A DNA stretch of 21,459 nucleotides, taken from an uncultured Eubacterium sp. Lineage in GTDB: Bacteria; Bacillota; Clostridia; Lachnospirales; Lachnospiraceae. The position numbers were made by a program, and so were the translations under genes. Under the pieces are notes generated by a model. That model had not been told where the DNA came from and did no database searches. It saw only the letters and a program-made list of their open reading frames with translations. The DNA is taken from assembly GCA_910577295.1 (NCBI GenBank), contig CAJTLS010000037.1:1-21459 (forward strand), read 5' to 3'. This document shows, in pieces, positions 1 to 9,275 of this stretch (positions are counted from its first letter, which is position 1; the number at the start of each line of letters is the position of its first letter).

Positions 1-1074
1 TTCTATGTGCATACGCTTAAGATCACACGCTGGAAATCCGTCAGTGTTTTCCTTGCTGTGTGCGGTGTTTTTTCCTGCCTCGGAAATACCGCCATCGGGA
101 TAAACGGCGAAACCACGCTGCCGTTTTCCCTCTGCACTGCCGCCCTCTGGTTTCTGATGTGCTGTGCTTTCGTAGACGTGGCATGGTATCCTGCCTCCCA
201 TGCCGCAAGGCAGCTTCTGGAGGACGATGCCTTGGCACCAACATGGTATGTGTTCTGGATACTGCCGGTCATATTTATCAGCCTGAATCTTTTTTTCATA
301 CCAGAGAATCCGAGCATTTTAGAACAGGGGCGGCTCCGGCTGCTATACATCCTTTTCAGCTTTGTGCTCCTTGTCCTGCTCCTTTTATCCTACCTGCTTT
401 TCTACTACATGACATCCAGCTTAAACCGCAATAACCGTCTCCGGCTGGAGAACCAGTTCCTTTCTCTGCAACAGGCACGGTATGACAGCCTCCTTACCAC
501 TACCCGGCAGATACGGCAGGCACGGCATGATATGCGCCACCATTTCCATGTCCTGCAGGGCTTCGCCGCACAGGGGAACATGGAGGGCATCCTAAACTAT
601 CTGGCTGAAGTTCAGGGGAACATTCCCACCGGCGATCTTGGACTGTGCAAAAATGCGGTTGTGGACAGTGTGGCGGGCTATTTTTCCCTGCTTTATAGGG
701 AAAACGGGATTCCCCTTTCTTTCAGGCTTGACCTACCCCGTGACCTTCCCGTGCCGGATACCGACCTTTGTTCTGTGCTGTCCAATCTCCTTGAAAACGC
801 AATGGAAGCCAGCCTGCGGACAGCCCCTGAAAAACGTAAGGTTCAGGTGTCCGCCCGCCTGCATTCAGGGAATATGCTGCTATTGTCTATCGAAAACAAC
901 TATGACGGGGAGGTGCAGGAAAAAAACGGCGTGTTCCTCTCCTCCAAGCATCCGAGGGAGGGCATCGGTTTACAAGCTGTGCGCCATATCGCAGAAAAGA
1001 GCGGTGGCTATATCCGGTTCCACTATGGGAACGGTGTGTTTATTGCCAATGTGATGCTGCGGAGCGAACTGTGA
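1..1074 (+). CDS. Sensor histidine kinase with GHKL ATPase domain, AgrC-like, 5' end probably cut by the window
   Basis: This is the membrane sensor half of a two-component system. Counting from the GTG at base 7, hydrophobic segments lie near residues 11-30, 41-59, 81-98 and 112-134. A coiled linker leads to an H box (RHDMRHH, H174), an N box (NLLENAMEA, 260-268) and a G box (GIGLQAVRHIAE, 319-330). This layout, without a classical HisKA dimer, is that of peptide-sensing AgrC-type kinases (HATPase_c_5). The frame is open to base 1 and no ribosome binding site is visible, so upstream sequence, probably more membrane helices, is likely missing. No response regulator is visible; it may lie to the left. 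It is the only + strand gene, it converges on rlmN across 37 bases, and it looks GC-richer than its neighbours, suggesting an accessory origin. The ligand is unknown. Kinase identity is firm; the start is not. Confidence 0.85.
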   Translation, partial: FYVHTLKITRWKSVSVFLAVCGVFSCLGNTAIGINGETTLPFSLCTAALWFLMCCAFVDVAWYPASHAARQLLEDDALAPTWYVFWILPVIFISLNLFFIPENPSILEQGRLRLLYILFSFVLLVLLLLSYLLFYYMTSSLNRNNRLRLENQFLSLQQARYDSLLTTTRQIRQARHDMRHHFHVLQGFAAQGNMEGILNYLAEVQGNIPTGDLGLCKNAVVDSVAGYFSLLYRENGIPLSFRLDLPRDLPVPDTDLCSVLSNLLENAMEASLRTAPEKRKVQVSARLHSGNMLLLSIENNYDGEVQEKNGVFLSSKHPREGIGLQAVRHIAEKSGGYIRFHYGNGVFIANVMLRSEL

Positions 1075-1111
1075 AACGTATACCGGATGAGGTACGCAAT
1101 TGATACCCCGC

Positions 1112-2140
1112 CTACGAAGTTTCCAGATAATTCTTCCGCAGCTGCCCGCAGGCAGCGTCGATATCGCTCCCCATCTCTCTGCGGACGGTAACGTTGATAT
1201 GATTCTTTTCCAGTACGGATTTGAACCGCTCAATCTCCGCCTCTCCAGAGCGCCGGCAGTCACGTTCCTTTACTTCATTGAGAGGAATCAGATTCACATG
1301 GCAGTTCAGGCCCTTACACCGCCTGCTCAGCTCTTCCGCATGTTCTTTCCGGTCATTCACTCCCGCAATCATACTGTATTCAAACGTAATTCTGCGTCCC
1401 GTCTGCTCTACATATTCCCGGCATACTTCAAAGATTTCCTCTATCGGATAGCGTTTTGCCACAGGCATCGTCTTTTGACGTATTTCATCATTTGGCGCAT
1501 GCAGACTAATTGCTAAGGAAATCTGCAGATGTTCCCGCATTAAATCGCGAATCGCTTCTGTCAGACCGCAGGTAGATACCGTAATATTTCTCTGGCTGAT
1601 ACAAATTCCCTTTTCATCCGACAACAGTCTCACAAACCGGACTACCGAAGCAAAATTATCTAACGGCTCGCCCATTCCCATGACAATTACATGAGAAACA
1701 CGCTCTCCGGTATCTTTCTGTATTTCGTATACCTGCGATAACATCTCGCCCGCGGTTAAGTTTCTTGTCAGACCGTTTAGCGTGGAGGCGCAAAATGTAC
1801 ACCCCATGCGGCACCCAACCTGCGAGGAGACACATACGCTGTTGCCATAGCGGTATTTCATCCACACGCTCTCAATGACATTCCCGTCCGGCAGTAAAAA
1901 CAAATACTTTATCGTATCTTTCTTTCGCGATATCTGTTTCTGAAACACGGTCATCGCAGGCAAAACAAATTTGCTTTTTAACTGCTCCCGAAATTGATGG
2001 GACAGATTTGTCATCTCGTCAAAGCTGCCCGCCTGCTTCTGATGAACCCACTGGAACAGCTGCCTGCCACGAAATGCCTTTTCACCCATCGAGAGCGCAA
2101 GTTCTATCATTTCGTCTTCCTTTTGACTTCGTATATCCAT
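1112..2140 (-). CDS. rlmN: 23S rRNA (adenine-2503-C2) methyltransferase RlmN
   Basis: This is a radical SAM enzyme that methylates C2 of A2503 in 23S rRNA, and in many bacteria A37 of some tRNAs. The 342-residue protein has the CxxxCxxC iron-sulfur motif (C110, C114, C117). C103 is conserved seven residues before it. The cysteine that carries the methyl intermediate is C331, in MGSDIDAACGQLR near the C-terminus. Length is normal and the C-terminus complete, so the gene appears intact although it ends the operon. The ATG lies five bases after the rsmB stop, and an AGAAAGG ribosome binding site falls within the end of rsmB. It lacks the altered context expected of Cfr-type resistance enzymes and belongs to the housekeeping run with rsmB and fmt. 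No terminator is visible in the 37 bases before the convergent kinase gene. Confidence 0.96.
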   Translation of the reverse strand: MDIRSQKEDEMIELALSMGEKAFRGRQLFQWVHQKQAGSFDEMTNLSHQFREQLKSKFVLPAMTVFQKQISRKKDTIKYLFLLPDGNVIESVWMKYRYGNSVCVSSQVGCRMGCTFCASTLNGLTRNLTAGEMLSQVYEIQKDTGERVSHVIVMGMGEPLDNFASVVRFVRLLSDEKGICISQRNITVSTCGLTEAIRDLMREHLQISLAISLHAPNDEIRQKTMPVAKRYPIEEIFEVCREYVEQTGRRITFEYSMIAGVNDRKEHAEELSRRCKGLNCHVNLIPLNEVKERDCRRSGEAEIERFKSVLEKNHINVTVRREMGSDIDAACGQLRKNYLETS

Positions 2141-2145
2141 TGTCT

Positions 2146-3453
2146 TTATACCTTTCTAAAACGAGCCACAAAAAAACCATCGCTCTTATGTATCCCCGGT
2201 AACATCTGAATCATCCCCTGAGCAGTCATCTTGTTTTGCAATTCTTCCGGTAAAAACGAATCAAGAGATTCTCGCTGCAGGCCGCAATGTTCCTCCAGCC
2301 ACATCACGTTCTCTTCATTTTCTTTTTCACATATCGTACAGGTACTATATAAAAATACACCGCCTTTGCGGAGCATCGTCAGAGACGCCTGACAGATTTC
2401 ACGCTGCAAAGGCACCAGTTTCTCCACTTTTTGCAGGGCATGGTATTTAATTTCCGGCTTTTTGCCGATGATTCCCATTCCCGAGCAAGGAACATCCGCC
2501 AACACAACATCGGCCCGTCCCTGCCACTCTCTGTCTGTCCTTGTGCCGTCCCACACCTTTCCCCGTGCATTTGTATACTGTAGCCGGCGCAGATTCTCAC
2601 GCACACGCGACAACTTCTTTTCGCTTATATCACGATAGCTCAAAAGTCCCTGCCCTTTCATCCGGAGCAGTGCATGCATCGATTTGCCGCCCGGCGACGC
2701 ACAGACGTCGACAACCGTATCTCCTGATTTGATATCCGCACATAAGACAGCCAGCATGGAACTCTCATCCTGAACAAAAAACCATCCCTCGTCATAACCG
2801 GGCAGGCTGCGTACATCATCACAATGACGAATAAGAAAACTGTCTCCCATGTAATGTCCCGAATCATATAGCAGATTGCGGCTCTGCAAATGTTCCTCAT
2901 ACTCCCTGACAGAAATTTTATTGCTGTCAATATGTATCGTCACCTCCGGCTGACGCTCCAGAAAAGCGTTGGCCAGCTTCTTTGTCGTCTTTTTCCCGTA
3001 TCTGTCCAGAAAATATTCATACAGATTCTTTGGCAGGGACAGCTTTTCCCACGGACGCAGGCGTACTTCATCCCTTTGACGCAGCATGGTGCGAAGTACA
3101 CCATTGACAAATCCCGCGTACCTCTCTCCTGCCACACTCTTTAACAATTCCACCGCCTCGTGGCAGGATACCGCTTCTGGAACCGTATCCATATACAAGA
3201 TTTCATATAACGCCATACGAAGTACCGTGCGGACAGAGGGCGCCAGACGCCGAACAGAAAGACTCGAAAAATGGCGGATATAGGCATCCGATTCCACCGC
3301 CCGCTCAATGGCGCCATACGAAAGCCGCTTCAAAAATCTCTTCTCCTGCACGGAAAGCGTTTTCATTTTATCGGTTATCCGATGAAAAATGACGTCGCTA
3401 TGTTCCTGTTCTTCTAAAACTCCGTATACGATTTCATAAGCTCTCTTTCTCAT
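2146..3453 (-). CDS. rsmB: 16S rRNA (cytosine-967-C5) methyltransferase RsmB
   Basis: This enzyme methylates C967 of 16S rRNA using SAM. From the chosen start it has 435 residues. An N-terminal NusB-like RNA-binding domain covers about 1-130 and a Rossmann methyltransferase domain about 165-435. The SAM-binding motif DVCASPGGK is at 249-257. The motif IV cysteine (VPCSG) is C323 and the nucleophile (STC) is C372. The frame stays open 48 codons upstream, but that stretch lies inside the peptidase gene and reads unlike any RsmB N-terminus. The start at 3453 (MRKRAYEI) fits the family and has an AGGGA ribosome binding site. Its ATG overlaps the peptidase stop as ATGA, so the two are probably translationally coupled. 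rlmN follows after five bases. Confidence 0.95.
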   Translation of the reverse strand: MRKRAYEIVYGVLEEQEHSDVIFHRITDKMKTLSVQEKRFLKRLSYGAIERAVESDAYIRHFSSLSVRRLAPSVRTVLRMALYEILYMDTVPEAVSCHEAVELLKSVAGERYAGFVNGVLRTMLRQRDEVRLRPWEKLSLPKNLYEYFLDRYGKKTTKKLANAFLERQPEVTIHIDSNKISVREYEEHLQSRNLLYDSGHYMGDSFLIRHCDDVRSLPGYDEGWFFVQDESSMLAVLCADIKSGDTVVDVCASPGGKSMHALLRMKGQGLLSYRDISEKKLSRVRENLRRLQYTNARGKVWDGTRTDREWQGRADVVLADVPCSGMGIIGKKPEIKYHALQKVEKLVPLQREICQASLTMLRKGGVFLYSTCTICEKENEENVMWLEEHCGLQRESLDSFLPEELQNKMTAQGMIQMLPGIHKSDGFFVARFRKV

Positions 3454-4178
3454 CAGTCCCTGCTGTTCCTCCCAAATAAAATAAGCAGACGAAGCAGCTG
3501 CAAAATAGCAGCGGCAGCCGACGCCACATAAGTCAGCGCAGCAGCTCGCAGTACCCGCTTCGCCCCGCGTTTTTCCGTACTGCCTAAAATCCCGCACTCT
3601 TCCAAAATAGCAAGCGCACGTCGGGAAGCGTTAATTTCCACCGGCAGCGTTACAACCTGAAACAGGACAGCGGCGCTGAAAAGTACGATTCCAATCGTCA
3701 CAAGCGGCGGCATGCTAAAAAATATGCCAGCCAGAATGATAAACCACGAAGCTCCGGAACCAAAATTCGCCACCGGAACAAGAGCCGAACGAATGGAAAG
3801 AGGTACATATGAATTCGCATGTTGTATCACGTGACCGCACTCATGTGCTGCTACCGCAATCGCTGCCACTGAATTGCTTCCATAAACTGAATCAGACAAT
3901 CCCACATCCTTTGTCTTTGGATTATAGTGGTCTGTCAAGTTGCCGGAAACATGACTGATTGAGACATCGGTTATGCCGGCATAAGCCAGAATGCGCCGCG
4001 CTGTCTCTGCCCCTGTCAAACCGGAAGAGCTCCTGACCCGGTTATACTTTGAAAAGGAACTGTGAACCATCGCGGAGGCTACCATCGACAAAACAACACC
4101 GATTACAATTAAAATGTAAGTAGGATCCCACATCCAATACATCCCTCGTCCAAATCCGTAAAAATGCATTAAATACAT
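3453..4178 (-). CDS. Membrane zinc metallopeptidase, YugP family
   Basis: This is a predicted integral membrane zinc peptidase of 241 residues, of the neutral zinc metallopeptidase family that includes B. subtilis YugP. A membrane helix lies near 20-38. The zinc motif HECGH is at 112-116, and a candidate third ligand is E181 in LPVEINASRRA. Further hydrophobic segments follow at about 143-178 and 208-235. The substrate is not known for the family. It sits between fmt and rsmB and overlaps both: its ATG lies inside the last codons of fmt, with AGGAG seven bases upstream, and its TGA overlaps the rsmB ATG. This placement within translation genes recurs in Clostridia, from general knowledge of the group, and hints at co-expression more than a shared pathway. 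Confidence 0.88.
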   Translation of the reverse strand: MYLMHFYGFGRGMYWMWDPTYILIVIGVVLSMVASAMVHSSFSKYNRVRSSSGLTGAETARRILAYAGITDVSISHVSGNLTDHYNPKTKDVGLSDSVYGSNSVAAIAVAAHECGHVIQHANSYVPLSIRSALVPVANFGSGASWFIILAGIFFSMPPLVTIGIVLFSAAVLFQVVTLPVEINASRRALAILEECGILGSTEKRGAKRVLRAAALTYVASAAAAILQLLRLLILFGRNSRD

Positions 4179-5104
4179 AACATATCTCCTTTTTTTATTG
4201 TTATGCCGCGCAGAAAACTGCCGGCATCCATCCGCTTTTTCCCCTCTGACTGCACCTCAAAAATGCGGAGACAATACTTGCCTGTCTGTACAGTAAAACT
4301 ATCCTTATCTATATCTACAACCGTTCCCGGGGTCTCCCCGGTATCCTCATTCACAACTTCTGCCCGCCAGATTTTCAACGTCTTTCCACGAAGTTTTGTA
4401 TAAGCGCTTGGCCATGAATTAAGTCCTCGAATATAGCGTTCCAATTTTACCGCTTCTTCATTCATATCCAGACGTCCCAAATCCTTTGTGAGCATTTTAG
4501 CATAACAGCTCTCCTCATCTTTTTGTGATATTGGCTGCAAAGTTCCTTCTTCTGCCAAACGCAATGTCTCCAACAACAAATCACCGGATATTTCTGCCAG
4601 TCTGTCATGAAGGCTCTCCCCTGTCTCCTGCGGACTTATCTCTATCTCCTTTTTCAGAAGAATGTCTCCGGTATCCAGTCCAACATCCATCTGCATCGTT
4701 GTGATCCCGGTCGTCTTATCCCCCTCCAGAATAGCCCACTGTATCGGAGCGGCGCCGCGCCACCGCGGCAGAAGAGAAGCGTGTACGTTAATGCAGCCAT
4801 ACGGAGGAATCTCCAGAATTTCTTTCGACAACAATTGTCCGAAAGCAACTACTACAATTACGTCACACGGAATTTTCTTTAACTCGGCTACCATGTCTGC
4901 CTCTTTAATACGTTTGGGTGTATATACCGGAATCTGGTTCGCTACTGCCACCTCTTTCACCGGGGTAAACACTAATTTCCCGCTTCTCCCTCTCGCTTTA
5001 TCCGGCTGCGTAACTACCGCCGTAACCGTATGAGCCGGAGACGTAATTAACGCTTGTAAAACCGGAACAGAAAAGTCCGGTGTTCCCATAAAAATCACAT
5101 TCAT
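4169..5104 (-). CDS. fmt: Methionyl-tRNA formyltransferase
   Basis: This enzyme formylates the amino group of Met-tRNAfMet using 10-formyl-tetrahydrofolate, producing the initiator for bacterial translation. The 311-residue protein is of normal length. The N-terminal formyltransferase fold covers about 1-190 and carries the catalytic triad N106, H108 and D144, with SLLPRWRGAAPIQ at 110-122. An OB-like tRNA-binding C-terminal domain covers about 205-311. The ATG overlaps the def stop as ATGA, pairing the enzyme that adds the formyl group with the one that removes it, as in most bacteria. At its other end the gene runs 10 bases into the zinc peptidase gene. Confidence 0.97.
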   Translation of the reverse strand: MNVIFMGTPDFSVPVLQALITSPAHTVTAVVTQPDKARGRSGKLVFTPVKEVAVANQIPVYTPKRIKEADMVAELKKIPCDVIVVVAFGQLLSKEILEIPPYGCINVHASLLPRWRGAAPIQWAILEGDKTTGITTMQMDVGLDTGDILLKKEIEISPQETGESLHDRLAEISGDLLLETLRLAEEGTLQPISQKDEESCYAKMLTKDLGRLDMNEEAVKLERYIRGLNSWPSAYTKLRGKTLKIWRAEVVNEDTGETPGTVVDIDKDSFTVQTGKYCLRIFEVQSEGKKRMDAGSFLRGITIKKGDMLCI

Positions 5105-5592
5105 TCGTCATCATCTCCCTGCAGTTCTTCTACATCATACAGACGTCCCTCTACCTTATCCACGTAAAGCTGCCCATCCAAATGCTCAATTTCATGTACA
5201 AGCGCTCTTGCCAGCAATTCTTCTCCCTCTATCTTAAAAGGTTTAAAATCTTTATCCCACGCTTTTACGCGAACCCGATTAGGACGCGTTACTTTTCCGG
5301 ATTTATTTGGTACGCTCAGACACCCCTCATATCCTGTCTGTTCTCCCTCTGTCTCCAATATTTCAGGATTTACAAGAACAATCGGATCGCTCCCATCTTC
5401 CGTCACATCAATGACAGCAATGCGTTTCAATATACCAACTTGAGAAGCTGCTAAACCCACTCCGTCTGCTTCATACATCGTTTCCAGCAAATCTTCCACC
5501 AGCTCTTTATTCTTGTCCGTCATCTCCTTAACCATTTTACACTTTTTTGTGAGGATTTCATCCCCAATTGTGCGAATATTCCGTAATGCCAT
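5101..5592 (-). CDS. def: Peptide deformylase
   Basis: This metalloenzyme removes the N-formyl group from nascent proteins at the ribosome. The 163-residue protein has all three family motifs: GVGLAASQVG (44-53), EGCLSVP (89-95, metal ligand C91) and HEIEH (133-137, metal ligands H133 and H137, catalytic E134). The acidic tail (DDDE) is short. The length and EGCLSVP form fit the common bacterial type I group. The ATG has a GGGAGG ribosome binding site and lies 20 bases after the priA stop; the TGA overlaps the fmt ATG. It lies in the long run behind the lysine riboswitch, with no separate promoter seen in the short gap. Confidence 0.97.
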   Translation of the reverse strand: MALRNIRTIGDEILTKKCKMVKEMTDKNKELVEDLLETMYEADGVGLAASQVGILKRIAVIDVTEDGSDPIVLVNPEILETEGEQTGYEGCLSVPNKSGKVTRPNRVRVKAWDKDFKPFKIEGEELLARALVHEIEHLDGQLYVDKVEGRLYDVEELQGDDDE

Positions 5593-5612
5593 AGTGACCT
5601 CCCTTTTTGTAT

Positions 5613-7856
5613 CTAATAACTATTTATTGTATCTCTGTCATATTGAATATGACAGGTTTTTCCCCACTCGGGATGCCTACCGAATTCTTCTACTTGCTCA
5701 AGGAGTTTATCCATAACGTCTTCCTCTTTTGCTTTTATATAGAGAATATAGCGGTAGCAATCTTTTGCCCGGCTGAGTCCTGCCTCGGCCGGCCCAATCA
5801 GGCTGTATTCCTTTTGGCAGTTTATTTTAAAACTTTTTACCAGCGCTTCCATACACGTTTTCGCCGTACATTTATCCTCAGATAGTACTAATACGGACGC
5901 CATCTGTATATAAGGAGGATATTGTGCCATACGACGATATGCCAGCTCATTTTCATAAAAGAAAGAAGCGTCCTGACGCCTTACCGCCTCCACACAATAC
6001 TGGTCGGGATTATAAGTCTGTATCACCATCTCCCCGCTCTTGCCAGCCCTGCCGGCCCTGCCACTGGCCTGCATCAATAAGTCAAACGTCTTTTCCATAC
6101 TCCGGTAATCACTGGAAAACATACTCATATCTGCCGCCAGCGCAGACATCAGAGTAACATTTGGGAAATCATGTCCCTTGACTATCATCTGAGTTCCCAG
6201 AAGAATGTCTGCCTTTCCCTGACGAAACGGTTCAAGTATACTTTCATGCCCATGCTTTCCTGTTGTTGTATCCGCATCCATGCGAAGTATGCGAGCAGTA
6301 GGAAATCTCTTATGAAGCATCTCCTCAACCTTTTGCGTTCCCAAACCAAAGGCGGCAACATAAGGTGAGCCGCATTCTGGACATACAGCAGGCATTGCTG
6401 CCGTGTGACCGCAATAGTGACACATCAGAGTGTCTATCCGCCCTCCACGATTTTTGTGAGCCGTCATGGAGACTTCACAATGAGAACATTGTAACACATA
6501 ACCGCAGCTTCGACAAGAAACAAAGCCTGCATATCCCCGGCGGTTAATAAACAGCATACATTGTTCCTGACGCCTCAGACGGTCTTCTATCTTTTCCTGC
6601 AGCAACCGACTAAATATAGAACGGTTTCCCTCTTTCAGTTCATTTCTCAAATCCACGATATGAACTTTGGGCAATTGCGCCCCCGCTGCCCGTTTCGTCA
6701 GCGGCAGCATCATATATTCTCCCTGTTTTGCCGCATAATATGTTTCCACGGAAGGCGTCGCCGAACCCAAAACGACGCTTGCTCCCGACAAACGTGCCCG
6801 CTCAAGGGCCACCTCTCTTGCATGATATTTGGGTGGTTTTTCGCTTTTATAACTCCCCTCATGCTCCTCATCTATTATAATCAGCCCCAAATCAGTAAAG
6901 GGAACGAACAGCGCCGACCGCGGGCCAATAATAATATCAATTTCCCCACGCTTTGCACGCTCATACTGGTCATAGCGTTCTCCTTCTGACAAGCGGGAAT
7001 GCAGAAGGGAAACCCGTTCGCCAAAACGTTCCCCAAGTCTGTGAACTGTTTGTAATGTCAGTGCAATTTCCGGAATCAGAACAATCACCTGCTTGCCCTT
7101 TTGCAATACTTCCTCTATCATTTCCATATATACTTCCGTCTTACCGCTGCCGGTAACGCCATACAACAGATAAGTATGCGCCCGCCCCGCTTGAAATTCT
7201 GCACGAAACTTTTCCATCACCTGTTTCTGCTCATCATTCAATTCCTTTTGTATCTTCCCGTCTTTTATCAAATCATACGGATTCCGATATTTCTTTTGTT
7301 TAGAAACAGACAGAATTCCTGCTTTTACCATCCCATCTATGACTGGTTTCGTAATTCCATACTTTTTTGATGCCAACGCTGTCGTCATCTGTCCGTTCTC
7401 CTCAAACATTCCCTGAAGCAAACGGACTTTCGCCTTATAGTGCTTCAAGCGGCATCGTTCCAGTTCTTTTTTAGCCTCATCAGCTGATACAACAAAATTA
7501 AGCCAGTGCTCTTCCACTGACTTAATTTGTCTCTTCACCGGCAGTACCGTCTTTAATGCTTCATTCATCGTTGTTCCATATCGGTTTCGTATCCACGCAG
7601 CTAATTTTAACATCCTGCCTTCTACCGGAACATCTTTCTCTTCTAATGACAACAACGCTTTTATCTTCTCTGGCGGCCACTTTGCCTCTCCGCTGATGCC
7701 GACAACAAACCCCATTATCTGACGATTCCCCCTGCCAAAGGGAATCTTTACCCGGCTTCCAATACTTACCTGTTGTAGTAACTCTTCCGGTATCCGATAC
7801 TGAAATGTACGGTCCAGCGCCTCAACGGAAATATCTACGATCACATCGGCAAACAC
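5613..7856 (-). CDS. priA: Primosomal replication restart helicase PriA
   Basis: PriA is a superfamily 2, 3'-to-5' DNA helicase that recognises stalled forks and reloads the replicative helicase. The 747-residue protein has an N-terminal DNA-binding domain (about 1-105) and a winged-helix region. The helicase core has Walker A GVTGSGKT (233-240), DEEH (329-332) and GSATPS (364-369). The zinc module has eight cysteines (448, 451, 457, 460, 479, 482, 492, 495), which can hold two zinc ions. All key residues are present. The start is GTG: it lies four bases after the murF stop, and the AGAGGGGTGA ribosome binding site overlaps that stop. The protein then begins MFADVIVDI, as expected. Its place between murF and def is notable because priA is usually grouped with coaBC, def and fmt. 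Confidence 0.96.
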   Translation of the reverse strand: MFADVIVDISVEALDRTFQYRIPEELLQQVSIGSRVKIPFGRGNRQIMGFVVGISGEAKWPPEKIKALLSLEEKDVPVEGRMLKLAAWIRNRYGTTMNEALKTVLPVKRQIKSVEEHWLNFVVSADEAKKELERCRLKHYKAKVRLLQGMFEENGQMTTALASKKYGITKPVIDGMVKAGILSVSKQKKYRNPYDLIKDGKIQKELNDEQKQVMEKFRAEFQAGRAHTYLLYGVTGSGKTEVYMEMIEEVLQKGKQVIVLIPEIALTLQTVHRLGERFGERVSLLHSRLSEGERYDQYERAKRGEIDIIIGPRSALFVPFTDLGLIIIDEEHEGSYKSEKPPKYHAREVALERARLSGASVVLGSATPSVETYYAAKQGEYMMLPLTKRAAGAQLPKVHIVDLRNELKEGNRSIFSRLLQEKIEDRLRRQEQCMLFINRRGYAGFVSCRSCGYVLQCSHCEVSMTAHKNRGGRIDTLMCHYCGHTAAMPAVCPECGSPYVAAFGLGTQKVEEMLHKRFPTARILRMDADTTTGKHGHESILEPFRQGKADILLGTQMIVKGHDFPNVTLMSALAADMSMFSSDYRSMEKTFDLLMQASGRAGRAGKSGEMVIQTYNPDQYCVEAVRRQDASFFYENELAYRRMAQYPPYIQMASVLVLSEDKCTAKTCMEALVKSFKINCQKEYSLIGPAEAGLSRAKDCYRYILYIKAKEEDVMDKLLEQVEEFGRHPEWGKTCHIQYDRDTINSY

Positions 7857-7860
7857 TCTG

Positions 7861-9264
7861 TCACCCCTCTATCAGTTGCTTCACCACTTCATCCATATGC
7901 ATCCCGCGCGAACCTTTTACAAGTATCCAATCTCCGGGTTCTTTCTGACTTCTAACTGCGGCTGCTGCCTGTTCATTATTCTCACAAGAAACAACCGGTA
8001 TATTACTGTGAGCAGAAACGTAATCGGCAATTGCCTGCGTCTCCTGTCCGACAACAATTAATAAAGACAATTCCCTTCCTTTTTGGGCCTCTTTCACAAT
8101 AAAGCGGCCAATTCCTTCATGTAATTCCCATGACTGTTCCCCCAGCTCCAATACATCTCCTAAAACAGCCAGACGCCTGCCATCATCGGGATAATCAAAC
8201 AGCGCTCGCAGGTTCCCGACAATGGAATCGGGACTTGCATTATAGGTGTCATCAATTATATGCACACCCTCGCTCTCATGGACTACTCCTCGCATTTGTA
8301 TCGGGCGATATTCCTTTAACGCCTCTTTTGCCTGTTCAGGCACTACTCCATATCGAAGAGCCAACGCCAGCGCAACAACCGCATTGTTCACATTGTGCGT
8401 ACCCATGACAGACAATTCTACCGGAAATTCCCCCTGAGGATGATGAAATAGAAATTGCTGTCCGTCCTGACCCGGCCGAACCTCATCGGCGTAATAAACA
8501 CATCCCTCTTCCATTCCGTAATATATGGTTTTGCAGTTCCCCTGACATCTGTCATAGGAAATATTTTTTTCTGACATCTCTTTTAAATCGCCGTTGCCGC
8601 ACACATATAAAACGCCATTTTCAGAGAAGTAAGTAATAATTCTACCTTTTTCCGCACATATATTTTCTCTGGAGCCGAGGTTTCCAATATGCGACACCCC
8701 AATATTGGTCATAACAGCACAATCCGGTCTGGCAATTGCCGCCAAGCGCTCCATCTCATCTGGCATACTGATGCCCATTTCAAAGACAGCTATCTCTGTA
8801 TCCTCTTCCAATCGAAACATCATAAGCGGTACGCCGACCTGACTGTTTAAATTTCCAAATGTTTTCAGCGTCTTATATTTTTTCTCCAACACGGCGGCAA
8901 TCATTTCTTTTGTCGTTGTCTTCCCTACACTTCCCGTTACTCCAATAACCGGAATGGTAAATAGAGAACGGTACCATGCAGCAAAATCCTGCAGGGCACG
9001 AAGCGTATCTTCCACAAAAATACATGCCCCATCTGCGCACGTCACATCCGTGCGGGAAGAAAACACACAGGAAGCTCCCTGCGCCAGAACTTCGGGAATG
9101 AATCGGTGTGCGTCTACACGCTCACCAATAATAGGAACAAACAACGCCCCCGGTTTAACTTCACGAGAATCTGTCACCACCTCTGTTATCTCCTGTTCCT
9201 CATCTCCCCATGCTAGAGTTCCCGATACTGCTTTTACGATATCTCTAATCTGAATTGCTTTCAT
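7861..9264 (-). CDS. murF: UDP-N-acetylmuramoyl-tripeptide--D-alanyl-D-alanine ligase MurF
   Basis: MurF makes the last cytoplasmic peptidoglycan precursor by ATP-dependent joining of D-Ala-D-Ala to UDP-MurNAc-tripeptide. The 467-residue protein has an N-terminal substrate domain (VTDSREVKPGALFVP at about 30-44) and the ATP loop GVTGSVGKTTTK (108-119). A central region has FEMGIS (161-166) and TNIGVSHIG. The C-terminal ligase domain carries DDTYNASP (338-345). The ATG has a GGGAGA ribosome binding site and lies 11 bases after dapB. The grouping is logical: dapA and dapB lead towards meso-diaminopimelate, the third residue of the tripeptide MurF uses in most Clostridia. That would place MurF under lysine control together with its substrate supply. 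Confidence 0.96.
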   Translation of the reverse strand: MKAIQIRDIVKAVSGTLAWGDEEQEITEVVTDSREVKPGALFVPIIGERVDAHRFIPEVLAQGASCVFSSRTDVTCADGACIFVEDTLRALQDFAAWYRSLFTIPVIGVTGSVGKTTTKEMIAAVLEKKYKTLKTFGNLNSQVGVPLMMFRLEEDTEIAVFEMGISMPDEMERLAAIARPDCAVMTNIGVSHIGNLGSRENICAEKGRIITYFSENGVLYVCGNGDLKEMSEKNISYDRCQGNCKTIYYGMEEGCVYYADEVRPGQDGQQFLFHHPQGEFPVELSVMGTHNVNNAVVALALALRYGVVPEQAKEALKEYRPIQMRGVVHESEGVHIIDDTYNASPDSIVGNLRALFDYPDDGRRLAVLGDVLELGEQSWELHEGIGRFIVKEAQKGRELSLLIVVGQETQAIADYVSAHSNIPVVSCENNEQAAAAVRSQKEPGDWILVKGSRGMHMDEVVKQLIEG

Positions 9265-9275
9265 GCACTCTCCCT

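Noticed and set aside
1100..1516. 138-codon open frame on the + strand over the 3' end of rlmN
   Set aside because: It is antisense to conserved RlmN motifs, including the catalytic cysteine region, and has no sign of translation.
3454..3597. In-frame 48-codon N-terminal extension of rsmB
   Set aside because: It lies within the peptidase coding region, is Cys/Ala-rich without RsmB similarity, and the internal ATG at 3453 has a ribosome binding site and an ATGA overlap.
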